Positions 17,501 through 24,189 of a DNA stretch of 64,000 nucleotides are shown piece after piece. The stretch lies in assembly GCF_002305855.1 (NCBI RefSeq), contig NZ_CP022163.1, positions 6,696,292 to 6,760,291 of the forward strand, in the 5' to 3' direction. The position numbers and the translations under genes are program-made. This DNA comes from Melittangium boletus DSM 14713 (GTDB lineage Bacteria; Myxococcota; Myxococcia; Myxococcales; Myxococcaceae). Each line of letters opens with the position of its first letter. Position 1 is the stretch's first letter. The notes under the pieces were generated by a model, which ran no database searches, was not told the DNA's origin, and was given only the letters and a program-made list of their open reading frames with translations.

Positions 17501-20175
17501 CCTCGGCCAACCGCATCGCCACGGGCATCTCGGGTCTGACGTTCTCGGATGACCTGAACCTGACCAACGGCAAGCCCTACTACTACGTGGTGCGCGCCAC
17601 GGAGACGAGCTCGGCCACGCTCGAGGAGAAGAACACCGTGCAGCGCACGGCCACGCCCACGGGTGTCGTCACCCCGGGTGGTGCGACCAACTTCTTCGAC
17701 AACTTCGATGGGACCCGTCCGGCCAACGCCTCGGCGTACTGGATTCCCTCCGCGACCGCCGGCTCCACGACGGCGCTGAACATCGTGTCGGGTTGCCACT
17801 ACCAGTCGGCCACGAACGCCTACCGCTTCGGTGCGACGAACACGGATTGCAGTGGCATCTACGCCAACAGCCAGAACCTGACCCTGTCCCTGGGTGGTGA
17901 CGGCTCCGTGTCCCCGAGCATCAACGGCTTCAACATCTCCAGCTCCGGCGGCACGCCGACGATGTCGTTCAACCTCTGGTACGCCTTCGAGAACCGCTAC
18001 GACGGTGCCTGGCTCGTCTACAGCACCACGGGCGCCAACGGCCCCTGGACGAACGTCGGCGACGCCGTGACGGCGACCGCTCCGTACATCTCCGCGGGTG
18101 TCTACGACAACACGCTGTCGAGCTCCTCCACGACGCGCATCTGGACCTCCACGAACACCGGTGAAAACGGTTCGCTCAAGGCGGTCACCGTCAACCTGAG
18201 CGCGCTCAACGGCCAGAAGGTGTGGTTCGCGTTCCGCTTCTACTCCGACTCGATCACCACCGCCGAGGGCGCCTATGTGGACGACGTGCGCATCACGTCG
18301 GACTCCGCGGCCGTCTGCACCACGAACACGCCTCCCCCGGGTCCCGCGGTCTCCTACGTCGTGACGGGTCTGCCCGCCGCGGCGCAGATCGCCAAGCCGA
18401 TCGGCTTCTCGCTCACGGCGTACGACGCGGTGGGCCAGATCGCCTCGGGCTACTCCGGTAGCGCGGCGCTCACCAGCACGGATGCCGCGGCGGCCTTCGC
18501 TCCCTCCTCCGCGACCTTCGCGGCGGGTGTGGCGAACGGTCTGTCCGTGACCTTCGGCACGGCGGGCACGCAGTCCATCACGGCGACGGACGGTGCCATC
18601 ACGGGCACCGCCAGCACCACGGTCACCACGGCGACCAAGGTGGGCTTCACGGGCCAGCCGGGCAACGCCACCGCGGGCGCCACGCTCGGCACGGTGCGCG
18701 TCGCGGTGCAGGACAAGGACGGCAAGACGGTGACGACGGGCTCGTACAGCGTCACGCTGTCGATCGCGAACAACCCGGGCGGCGGCACGCTGTCGGGCAC
18801 CACCACGGCGACCACGAGCGCCGGTGTGGCGACCTTCACGGGTCTGACCGTCGACAAGACGGGCGTGGGCTACACGCTCAAGGCGACCGTGACCGGTCTG
18901 GACGAGGCCACCAGCTCCAGCTTCACCATCGCTCCGGCGACGGCGAACAAGCTGGCGTTCCTGGCCCAGCCTCCCGCGACGACCGTGGCGGGCCAGGCGC
19001 TGACCCCGGCGGTGCGCGTGGCCATCCTGGACACCTACGGCAACGTGCAGACGAGCTCCAAGGCGAACGTCACGCTGGCGCAGGGCGCTGGCCCCGCGGG
19101 CAGCCTCGCGGGCACCCTCACGGTGGCGGCGATCGACGGCGTGGCCACGTTCTCCGACCTGTCCTTCACCAAGGTGAGCGCGGACTACAAGCTGGCGGCG
19201 ACCTCGGGCACCCTCACGGGCGCCACGAGCAACGCCTTCGCGGTGACCGCGGCGGCTCCGTACCGCTCGGCCATCACGAAGCAGCCCTCCAACATCGCGG
19301 CGGGCGCCGTCATCTCCCCGGCGGTCGAGGTCTCGCTGTATGACCAGTTCGGCAACCTGGCGACGCAGTCCAGCGATGCCGTGTCCGTCTCGCTCAGCTA
19401 CAACGTGGGCGGCGCGATCCTGGGCGGCACCACCACCGTGAACGCGGTGAACGGTGTGGCGACCTTCGACGCGCTCACGGTGAACCGTGCTGGCATCAAC
19501 TACACCCTGGTGGCGGGCGCGAGCGGTACGCGTCTGGACACCAGCGTCGGCTTCAACGTGACGGCCGGTGTGGTCTCCAAGCTCGTCTTCCTCACCACTC
19601 CCCCGGCTGGCACGGCGGTGGGTGCGACGTTCTCGGTGAGCGTGGCCGCGCAGGACAGCTTCGGCAACACCATCACCGGCGCGACGCCTTCCGTGACGCT
19701 GACGCTCGGCAATGCCGCGGGCGCCACCCTCTCGGGCACCACGACGGTCACCGCGGTTGACGGCGTGGCCACCTTCACGGGTCTGTCCATCGGCACGGCT
19801 GGCTCGGGCTACACGCTCGAGGCTTCCGCGTCCGGCCTGACCTCCGCTACCTCCGCGGCCTTCTCCATCGGCGGCTCCGGCTCCGGCGGCGAGAAGGGTG
19901 ACAAGGGCGATAAGGGCGACAAGGGCGACAAGGGCGACACCGGTGACAAGGGCGACACCGGTGACAAGGGCGACAAGGGCGATACCGGCGACAAGGGTGA
20001 CAAGGGCGACACCGGCGAGACCGGTCCCCAGGGTCCCCAGGGTGAGAAGGGCGAGAAGGGCGAGCCCGGTGCCGCGGGTGGCTGCAGCGCCGCCTCGGGT
20101 GCCGACGCCAGCCTCTACCTGGGCCTGTTCGTGCTCGGGTACGTCGTCTCCCGCCGCCGCCGCATGGCCGCCTGA
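14590..20175 (+). CDS. Giant surface S8 protease with Ig-like repeats, collagen-like stalk and MYXO-CTERM tail
   Basis: About 1861-residue exported subtilase. In order: signal peptide ending in lipobox-like TALAC; a long propeptide-like region (to about residue 300); the catalytic domain with Asp in DVTDSGLDNG, His in GCDGHGTLNSHIVGG and Ser in SSGTSHSTPAVAGG; a post-catalytic beta domain (VTLAWTDAPGA); two fibronectin-III-like domains (from about residue 835); a lectin/MAM-like domain with FENRYDGAWLVYS; five Ig-like repeats of about 100 residues (about 1255-1765), each with a GVATF motif; 21 Gly-X-Y triplets (1767-1829); then a MYXO-CTERM-type signal: GGCSAASG, a hydrophobic helix and an RRRR end. 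This suggests myxosortase processing and display at the cell surface. The start is uncertain: ATGs at 14551, 14590 and 14620 all lead into the signal peptide, and none has a strong ribosome-binding site. Confidence 0.88.
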   Translation: MEQSAYRSTGMRARGIPARVLGVAWLATALACGNSPDTSAQARSGGEGEQSRPVMHKVQVNAQKAAELEKHGAKVLADYGSFKLMHLEESVLTTLPAEAGVELRDDYNHILLNAGTIDTASTQAQALRGIRKSAVGKSMHLVQFSGPVRPEWYKALENTGVRVVTYIPNNAYLVYGDVTAMNRLQNHMSAAQVIQWDGEYLPDYKLDPSVNKAVTAAYSIQLVEDAETNAGTMDLIRKLQTRDGVSQSLLGYVNVKAFISRDALYQLVQRPDVVSVQPYAEMVKLDERQNRIISGATTGNGPSGPGYLAWLASKGFTQEQFSASGFGVDVTDSGLDNGTPTPNHFGLYVAGDINGTSRVLFNRLEGTPNSGSTIQGCDGHGTLNSHIVGGYVNKTGAPFTDTAGYAYGLGVAPFVKLGSSVVFDPGYFTSPNYANMLSRGYRDNIRISSNSWGSSSNSYTTDAQAYDGLVRDSQPATSAVPAEGNQEMVIAFAAGNSGSAANTVGSPGTAKNVITVGASENVHPFGGADNCAIADTGADNLNDIISFSGRGPTADGRKKPDIVAPGTHVTGGVAQTAGQRAEPPAKPNGEALSCFDGSGVCGGPSGSNFFPTTQEWYSASSGTSHSTPAVAGGAALVRQYFINQGFAPPSPAMTKAYLMNSARYLTGVGANDNLYSNSQGMGLMDLGVGFDGVPRKLDDQTAASLLTATGQTRVFEGAISDSTKPFRVTLAWTDAPGATTGAAYKNNLDLTVTVGGNTYKGNVFTKDVSTTGGTADSSNNVESVYLPAGVSGPFTVTVTATNINSDGVPNNSTTLDQDFALVVYNACNTAPSAPTGLTAAVAGDNNITLNWTTNESTSYAVYRATVAGGPYTRIATVTAPPYSDTEVSGGGTYYYAVRGVLCAESPNSNEASATATGVCKDAPSFAGLASAANGAVSTCSSTLSWPAAQSSCGGSLTYSVYRSTTSGFTPSSANRIATGISGLTFSDDLNLTNGKPYYYVVRATETSSATLEEKNTVQRTATPTGVVTPGGATNFFDNFDGTRPANASAYWIPSATAGSTTALNIVSGCHYQSATNAYRFGATNTDCSGIYANSQNLTLSLGGDGSVSPSINGFNISSSGGTPTMSFNLWYAFENRYDGAWLVYSTTGANGPWTNVGDAVTATAPYISAGVYDNTLSSSSTTRIWTSTNTGENGSLKAVTVNLSALNGQKVWFAFRFYSDSITTAEGAYVDDVRITSDSAAVCTTNTPPPGPAVSYVVTGLPAAAQIAKPIGFSLTAYDAVGQIASGYSGSAALTSTDAAAAFAPSSATFAAGVANGLSVTFGTAGTQSITATDGAITGTASTTVTTATKVGFTGQPGNATAGATLGTVRVAVQDKDGKTVTTGSYSVTLSIANNPGGGTLSGTTTATTSAGVATFTGLTVDKTGVGYTLKATVTGLDEATSSSFTIAPATANKLAFLAQPPATTVAGQALTPAVRVAILDTYGNVQTSSKANVTLAQGAGPAGSLAGTLTVAAIDGVATFSDLSFTKVSADYKLAATSGTLTGATSNAFAVTAAAPYRSAITKQPSNIAAGAVISPAVEVSLYDQFGNLATQSSDAVSVSLSYNVGGAILGGTTTVNAVNGVATFDALTVNRAGINYTLVAGASGTRLDTSVGFNVTAGVVSKLVFLTTPPAGTAVGATFSVSVAAQDSFGNTITGATPSVTLTLGNAAGATLSGTTTVTAVDGVATFTGLSIGTAGSGYTLEASASGLTSATSAAFSIGGSGSGGEKGDKGDKGDKGDKGDTGDKGDTGDKGDKGDTGDKGDKGDTGETGPQGPQGEKGEKGEPGAAGGCSAASGADASLYLGLFVLGYVVSRRRRMAA
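19888..20076 (+). repeat. Collagen-like Gly-X-Y repeat region
   Basis: Twenty-one uninterrupted Gly-X-Y triplets, mainly GDK and GDT, then GPQ, GEK, GEP. At DNA level this is a 9-base-period tandem array of GGCGAYAAG/GGCGACACC units. Such triplets form collagen-like triple helices in bacterial surface proteins. It directly precedes the membrane/sorting tail, so it probably acts as a stalk. Confidence 0.9.
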
Positions 20176-20249
20176 GTCCGACGAGGACGGTGATCGGGTG
20201 GAGCTGAGCGCTCCACCCGGTTGACCTCCCGACGACCTGTTCAACCTTG

Positions 20250-20293
20250 AACGCGCTGGTGGGGTTTTTCCCCGCCAGCGCGTTCTTCATTTT
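20250..20293 (+). terminator. Rho-independent terminator after the giant protease
   Basis: A 15-bp stem (20250-20264 with 20270-20284; a single G-U pair) closes a TTTTT loop and is followed by CTTCATTTT. It lies about 75 bases after the stop codon. Confidence 0.75.
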
Positions 20294-20311
20294 AGGGACG
20301 TGAGGTGCGCG

Positions 20312-20686
20312 ATGCCGTCGTGGAACGTGCGTGGATGCGGAGTGGTGTTGGGGCTGCTCCTGGCGGGAGGAGCGGTGGCGGGCTCTCAGTGGAAGCAGCG
20401 CGTGGAGCGGCTCGAGCGCGAGGCGAGGGCACTGGCCAATCCGAGGGGGTGCGACAAAGTGGAGGAGTGCGAGTTGACGGGACTGGGTCACAAGTCCTGT
20501 GGTGGGCCACGCACCTATCTCGCCTATTGCTCCCGGACGACGGACGAGCGGACGCTGCGTGCGCGGCTGGAGGCACTCGAGAAGGCCGAGCAGGCATGGC
20601 AAGTGGAGGAGCAACGACCGTCCAACTGTGGACTGACGCGAGTGCCCCGGTTGCGCTGGGAAGAAGGGGAGTGCCGCGCCCGGTAG
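20312..20686 (+). CDS. Small Cys-containing exported hypothetical protein
   Basis: 124-residue protein without a recognisable family. The N-terminus (MPSWNVRGCGVVLGLLLAGGAVAG) is a signal peptide or single membrane anchor. A short coiled-coil-like stretch follows (QWKQRVERLEREARAL). Six Cys residues after it (in CDKVEEC, KSCGG, YCSR, NCGL and GEC) suggest disulfides in the periplasm. A second helical segment (RLEALEKAEQAWQVEEQ) precedes the last two Cys. The ATG at 20312 is preferred because GAGG at 20302-20305 sits six bases before it. It stands between two terminator/promoter regions and is probably its own transcript. Confidence 0.6.
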   Translation: MPSWNVRGCGVVLGLLLAGGAVAGSQWKQRVERLEREARALANPRGCDKVEECELTGLGHKSCGGPRTYLAYCSRTTDERTLRARLEALEKAEQAWQVEEQRPSNCGLTRVPRLRWEEGECRAR

Positions 20687-20721
20687 CGCCCAGTCCCCCG
20701 GTGAGACGGGGACAAAAGGCT

Positions 20722-20750
20722 TTGACTCCGCGTTGCATGGCGGGCTAGAG
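20722..20750 (+). promoter_or_regulatory. Possible promoter of the Pal-like lipoprotein gene
   Basis: TTGACT (20722-20727), a 17-base spacer, then CTAGAG (20745-20750), 50 bases before the start codon. The -35 is good and the -10 weak. Confidence 0.35.
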
Positions 20751-20800
20751 GCGGACGCGCTGCGCTACTCATCTTCATGACATTTTTCACTGGAGGACCA

Positions 20801-21556
20801 ATGCGTCGGATCTCGATGGTCGCGGGGCTCGCCCTCGCTGTGGCGGTACTCGCCGGCTGCCCGCCGACCTACCCCAACTGCAAGAGCGACGAGACCTGCC
20901 AGGAGAAGGGCGAGGTCTGCGTCAATGGGACGTGCCAGGAGTGCGCCGCCGACGCCAACTGCAAGGAAGGTTTCGCGTGCCAGGGCAACAAGTGCGTTCC
21001 CAAGGGCCCCGAGTGTTCGCGCGATGAGCAGTGCACCGGCGGGCAGATCTGCCAGGGCGGCAAGTGCGCCGCGCCGCAGTGCACCTCCAACAGCCAGTGC
21101 GGTGGAGCCCAGGAGTGCCAGAAGGGCCGCTGCGTGCTGCCGCCGGGCGCCTGCAACGACAGCGCCGACTGCGCTGGGGGCCAGGAGTGCCAGCAGAACA
21201 AGTGCGTGGCCGCCGCCACGAAGTCCGAGTGCAATTGGGAGCCGCTGCGCTTCGGCTTCAACGAGGCGACGCTGCCCGCTGACGCCCAGAGCCGCCTGAG
21301 CGAGCTCGCCCAGTGCATCAAGGACGCGGGGTCGGGCCGGATCGAACTCGCCGGGCATGCGGACGAGCGTGGCACGGAGGAGTACAACCTCCAGCTGTCC
21401 CAGAAGCGCGCCGCCTCGGTGAAGAAGTACCTGGTGGACCTGGGCATCTCGGCCAGCCAGCTCAAGACCGTGGGCTACGGGGAGAACCGGCCGGCCGAGC
21501 AGGGTGCCTCGGAAGAGGCCTGGGCGGCCAACCGTCGCGTCGAATTCAACCGCTAG
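20801..21556 (+). CDS. Cys-rich Pal/OmpA-family lipoprotein
   Basis: 251-residue outer-membrane lipoprotein. A type II signal peptide ends in VLAGC (Cys20). Residues 20-150 contain repeated small Cys modules (pattern NxxC..GxxCxxGKC, four to five copies), a disulfide-stabilised spacer typical of myxobacterial surface proteins. The C-terminal 110 residues are an OmpA/Pal peptidoglycan-binding domain: FGFNEATLPADAQSRL, then GHADERGTEEYNLQLS and GYGENRP, with the Asp and Arg that contact diaminopimelate. The function is therefore outer-membrane to cell-wall tethering. The Cys-rich insert distinguishes it from standard Pal. GGAGG at 20792-20796 sets the ATG at 20801. Confidence 0.9.
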   Translation: MRRISMVAGLALAVAVLAGCPPTYPNCKSDETCQEKGEVCVNGTCQECAADANCKEGFACQGNKCVPKGPECSRDEQCTGGQICQGGKCAAPQCTSNSQCGGAQECQKGRCVLPPGACNDSADCAGGQECQQNKCVAAATKSECNWEPLRFGFNEATLPADAQSRLSELAQCIKDAGSGRIELAGHADERGTEEYNLQLSQKRAASVKKYLVDLGISASQLKTVGYGENRPAEQGASEEAWAANRRVEFNR

Positions 21557-21583
21557 TCCGGCTTTGAGGTAGGCTGCCGCGCG

Positions 21584-22018
21584 ATGGCCTCCATCGAGAC
21601 CGAGACGCGGCAGTCCTACCTGGTGTTCGCCTGTGGAAGCAGTTGGTACGCCGTGCCCGCGGAGTGCGCGGCGGAAGTCGTCAGCTTCCCCGAGCTGACG
21701 CGGGTACCGGGTGCCCCGGCGCACCTGCTTGGCGTGTTCGCCCACCGCGGAGAAGTCATCCCCGTGGTGGACATGAGCATGCTGGTGTCCGGGGAGAGCG
21801 AGCCCACGCGCCGCGCGGTGTTGGTGCGGTTGGGTCGCGGAACCCTGGCGCTGACGGCCAGCCGGGTGGCGGGCGTGTCCCAGGTGGATGGCCGCCTGGA
21901 GCCCCTGGGCGCCAATGGGGTGCATCTGCACCTGCGTGGACCGGCCCGCAGCGCCCAGCGCGACGTGGCGGTCATCGACCCCGAGGGGCTGTTCGATCAC
22001 CTCAGTCAGGGGAACTGA
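21584..22018 (+). CDS. cheW: CheW chemotaxis coupling protein
   Basis: 144-residue cytosolic adaptor that links chemoreceptors to CheA. It has the two five-stranded SH3-like barrels of CheW, with YLVFACGSSWYAVPAECAAEV at the start, then GVFAHRGEVIPVVDMS (the classic GxxxxRGxxxPxxDL motif) and an ASRVAGV strand. It is the first gene of the chemosensory operon and is separated from the next by three bases. Confidence 0.88.
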   Translation: MASIETETRQSYLVFACGSSWYAVPAECAAEVVSFPELTRVPGAPAHLLGVFAHRGEVIPVVDMSMLVSGESEPTRRAVLVRLGRGTLALTASRVAGVSQVDGRLEPLGANGVHLHLRGPARSAQRDVAVIDPEGLFDHLSQGN

Positions 22019-22021
22019 CGC

Positions 22022-22393
22022 ATGGGCAGCCGGCTGTCGGGCACGCTCCTGTGCCGTGCGGGTGACGATCGGGTCGCGTTCGCCGCGCAAGAGGTCGCCA
22101 CCATCGAGTCCCCCTCGACGTTCGGAGGGCTGGCGGGTTCGGCCAGCCGGGCCTTCAACGGGTCGTCCGTCACCGGGCGCATCCTCGTGGCGGTCTCGGG
22201 CGAGGGCGTGGGGGTGGAGGCGCTGGAGATCGACGCCGAGCCGCATGCCCTGCTGCCCGCGCCAGGTCTGCTCGCGCGAATCGCGGGGGGCAGTTTGAAA
22301 GGCTTCATCCAGGTGCGTGGCGCTCTGTGGCCGGTGATGTCGCTGGCCGACTTCGGGCGCTTCCTGGCGCCTTCCTCGCGGGAGGCCGCGTGA
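22022..22393 (+). CDS. Second, shortened CheW-like protein
   Basis: 123-residue protein with a degenerate CheW fold. The N-terminal DRVAFAAQEVATIESP and the C-terminal FIQVRGALWPVMSLADFGRF resemble the start and the RGxxxPVxxL strand of CheW, but the middle is shorter and the order of conserved residues is altered. It may act as an alternative coupling protein in the receptor array. It follows the first cheW by three bases, and its stop overlaps the GTG of the first MCP gene (GTGA), which supports translation as part of the operon. Confidence 0.65.
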   Translation: MGSRLSGTLLCRAGDDRVAFAAQEVATIESPSTFGGLAGSASRAFNGSSVTGRILVAVSGEGVGVEALEIDAEPHALLPAPGLLARIAGGSLKGFIQVRGALWPVMSLADFGRFLAPSSREAA

Positions 22394-24189
22394 AGGAGCA
22401 CTCGGGGCTGCGGGGGCTGTCGGAGTGGACCACGCGTCCGTCCTGGTGGGGCGGGTCCCTGGGCCTGTCCCTGGCGCTGCTCTACGGGCGCGTCACGCAT
22501 TCGTTGCCCAGGGATGGCATCTGGCTCTTCCTGGGATTGATGGCGGCCGTGCTGGTGATGAACAGCGTGCTGTCCTGCGCCCAGGAGCGGCACGCGCTGC
22601 GGGTGCTGCGGGCGTTGGAGGAGGGGCGTCTGGCCCCCGGCCCGGACAACCTGCGCCGTGCGTTGCAGGAGGTCCGCCGCATTCCCGGCCGCTCGTTCTG
22701 GTTCACCCTCCAGGGATGGCTGGGCGGCGCGCTGATGTTGGCGGCGACGTATACGCCGCTGGCGGGGGCTTCCTGGACCTTGGGGATGCGCATCGGGTTG
22801 GTGGGCGTGTCGCTCGGTCCGTTGTCCGCCATGCTCGTGTACCTGCTGGTGGTGCGCCGCAGTCGTCTCGCCGCCGAGCGCATCGCGGCCAAGGGGCTGT
22901 CGCCGCAAGAGGTCATCTCGGCCCTTCCCTCCGAACGGCTGCGGCTGCGCAAGCGGCTGGTGTTGTTCACCGCGGTGGCGGTGCTCTGCCCCTCCTTCCT
23001 CATCCTCGACGTGTCGGTGAGCCGCACCGTGAGCACCTTGGATCAGATCCTCGAGACGAAGGATCGCGAGGTGCAGCGGGACGTGGTGCGCCGGGCGCGG
23101 CGAGCCACGGGGCTGCCCCTGGGCATGCTCGCGGGGCTGGTGGTGATGCTGGTGCTGGGCACGGCGTACTTGGCGGGCACGGTGATCGCCGAGCCCCTGC
23201 GCGCCTTGTCCGAGGACGCCACGCGCATCGCTCAGGGCGAGGTGCGCACTCCCCGCTTCATACCCGCCGAGGACGAGGTGTGGGCCGTGTCGGCCGCCTT
23301 CACGCGCATGCAGGCCCAGCTCGCCCAGGCGCTCGTGCAACTGCAGCGCGCGGGGCTTCAAATCTCCTCCACCACCGAGCAGCTGGTGGCCACCTCGGCG
23401 GACCAGGAATCGGGCGCGGGCGAGCAGGCCATCTCCCTCAACGAGACGCGCGCCACCACCGAGGAACTGGCGCGCTCGGCGCAGCAGATCGCCGTCAACG
23501 CCGAGTCGGTGTCGGCCATGGCGGAGACCACCTTCGGCGCGGCGCAGAGTGGTCAGCGCAGCGCGGCGGCCTTCCTCGCCGCCATGCACCGCATGAAGGG
23601 GGACAATCAGGCCATCGCGGATGCCGTGGTGCGGCTCAACAAGCGGGTGCAGCAGATCGGCAAGGTGGTGGAGTTCATCAACGAGATCGCCGACAAGTCG
23701 GACCTGCTCGCGCTCAACGCGGAGTTGGAGGGCACCAAGGCGGGCGAGCCGGGCCGGGGCTTCTCGCTGGTGGCCGCGGAGATGCGCCGCCTGGCGGAGA
23801 ACGTGCTGTCGTCCACGCTGGCCATCGAGCGGCTCATCGATGAAATCCGCGACGCCACCCAGGCGGCGGTGATGGCCACGGAGGCGGGCTTGAAGACGAC
23901 GGAGCGCGGCGCATCGCTCGCGGCGCAGGTGGACGCGAGCCTGGGCCTCATCCTGGAACTGGCGCGGCAGACGTCCCACGCCGTGCGCTCCATCTCCCTG
24001 GCCACCCAGCAGCAGCAGACGGGGACGGATCAGCTCGCCGCGGCCATGGGTGACATCCTGCGCGTCACCGAGGAGAACGCCGAGGCCACGCAGCAGATGG
24101 TGGCCGCGAACACCAACCTGTCCCTGCTCGCCAGCGATCTCAAGGCCACCGTGCAGCGCTTCCGCGTGGCGGAGCGGGAGGAGGCGTGA
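22390..24189 (+). CDS. Membrane methyl-accepting chemotaxis protein (first of two)
   Basis: 599-residue chemoreceptor. The N-terminal ~290 residues hold about six hydrophobic helices (for example SLGLSLALLYG, IWLFLGLMAAVLVMN, LVLFTAVAVLCPSFLIL, LAGLVVMLVLGTAYLAG) and no large periplasmic ligand domain. A HAMP-like linker (EPLRALSEDATRIAQGE) follows, then a long MCP signalling coiled coil. The hairpin tip reads DKSDLLALNAELEGTKAGE, altered from the near-universal ...NAAxEAARAGE. The GTG start overlaps the previous stop (GTGA). Signals are probably sensed within or near the membrane. The altered tip and shared architecture with the next gene suggest a duplicated pair dedicated to this cluster. 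Confidence 0.9.
   Translation: MKEHSGLRGLSEWTTRPSWWGGSLGLSLALLYGRVTHSLPRDGIWLFLGLMAAVLVMNSVLSCAQERHALRVLRALEEGRLAPGPDNLRRALQEVRRIPGRSFWFTLQGWLGGALMLAATYTPLAGASWTLGMRIGLVGVSLGPLSAMLVYLLVVRRSRLAAERIAAKGLSPQEVISALPSERLRLRKRLVLFTAVAVLCPSFLILDVSVSRTVSTLDQILETKDREVQRDVVRRARRATGLPLGMLAGLVVMLVLGTAYLAGTVIAEPLRALSEDATRIAQGEVRTPRFIPAEDEVWAVSAAFTRMQAQLAQALVQLQRAGLQISSTTEQLVATSADQESGAGEQAISLNETRATTEELARSAQQIAVNAESVSAMAETTFGAAQSGQRSAAAFLAAMHRMKGDNQAIADAVVRLNKRVQQIGKVVEFINEIADKSDLLALNAELEGTKAGEPGRGFSLVAAEMRRLAENVLSSTLAIERLIDEIRDATQAAVMATEAGLKTTERGASLAAQVDASLGLILELARQTSHAVRSISLATQQQQTGTDQLAAAMGDILRVTEENAEATQQMVAANTNLSLLASDLKATVQRFRVAEREEA

Noticed and set aside
19888..20076. CRISPR-like or satellite array
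   Set aside because: The 9-base periodicity comes from Gly-X-Y codons inside a gene; there are no spacers.
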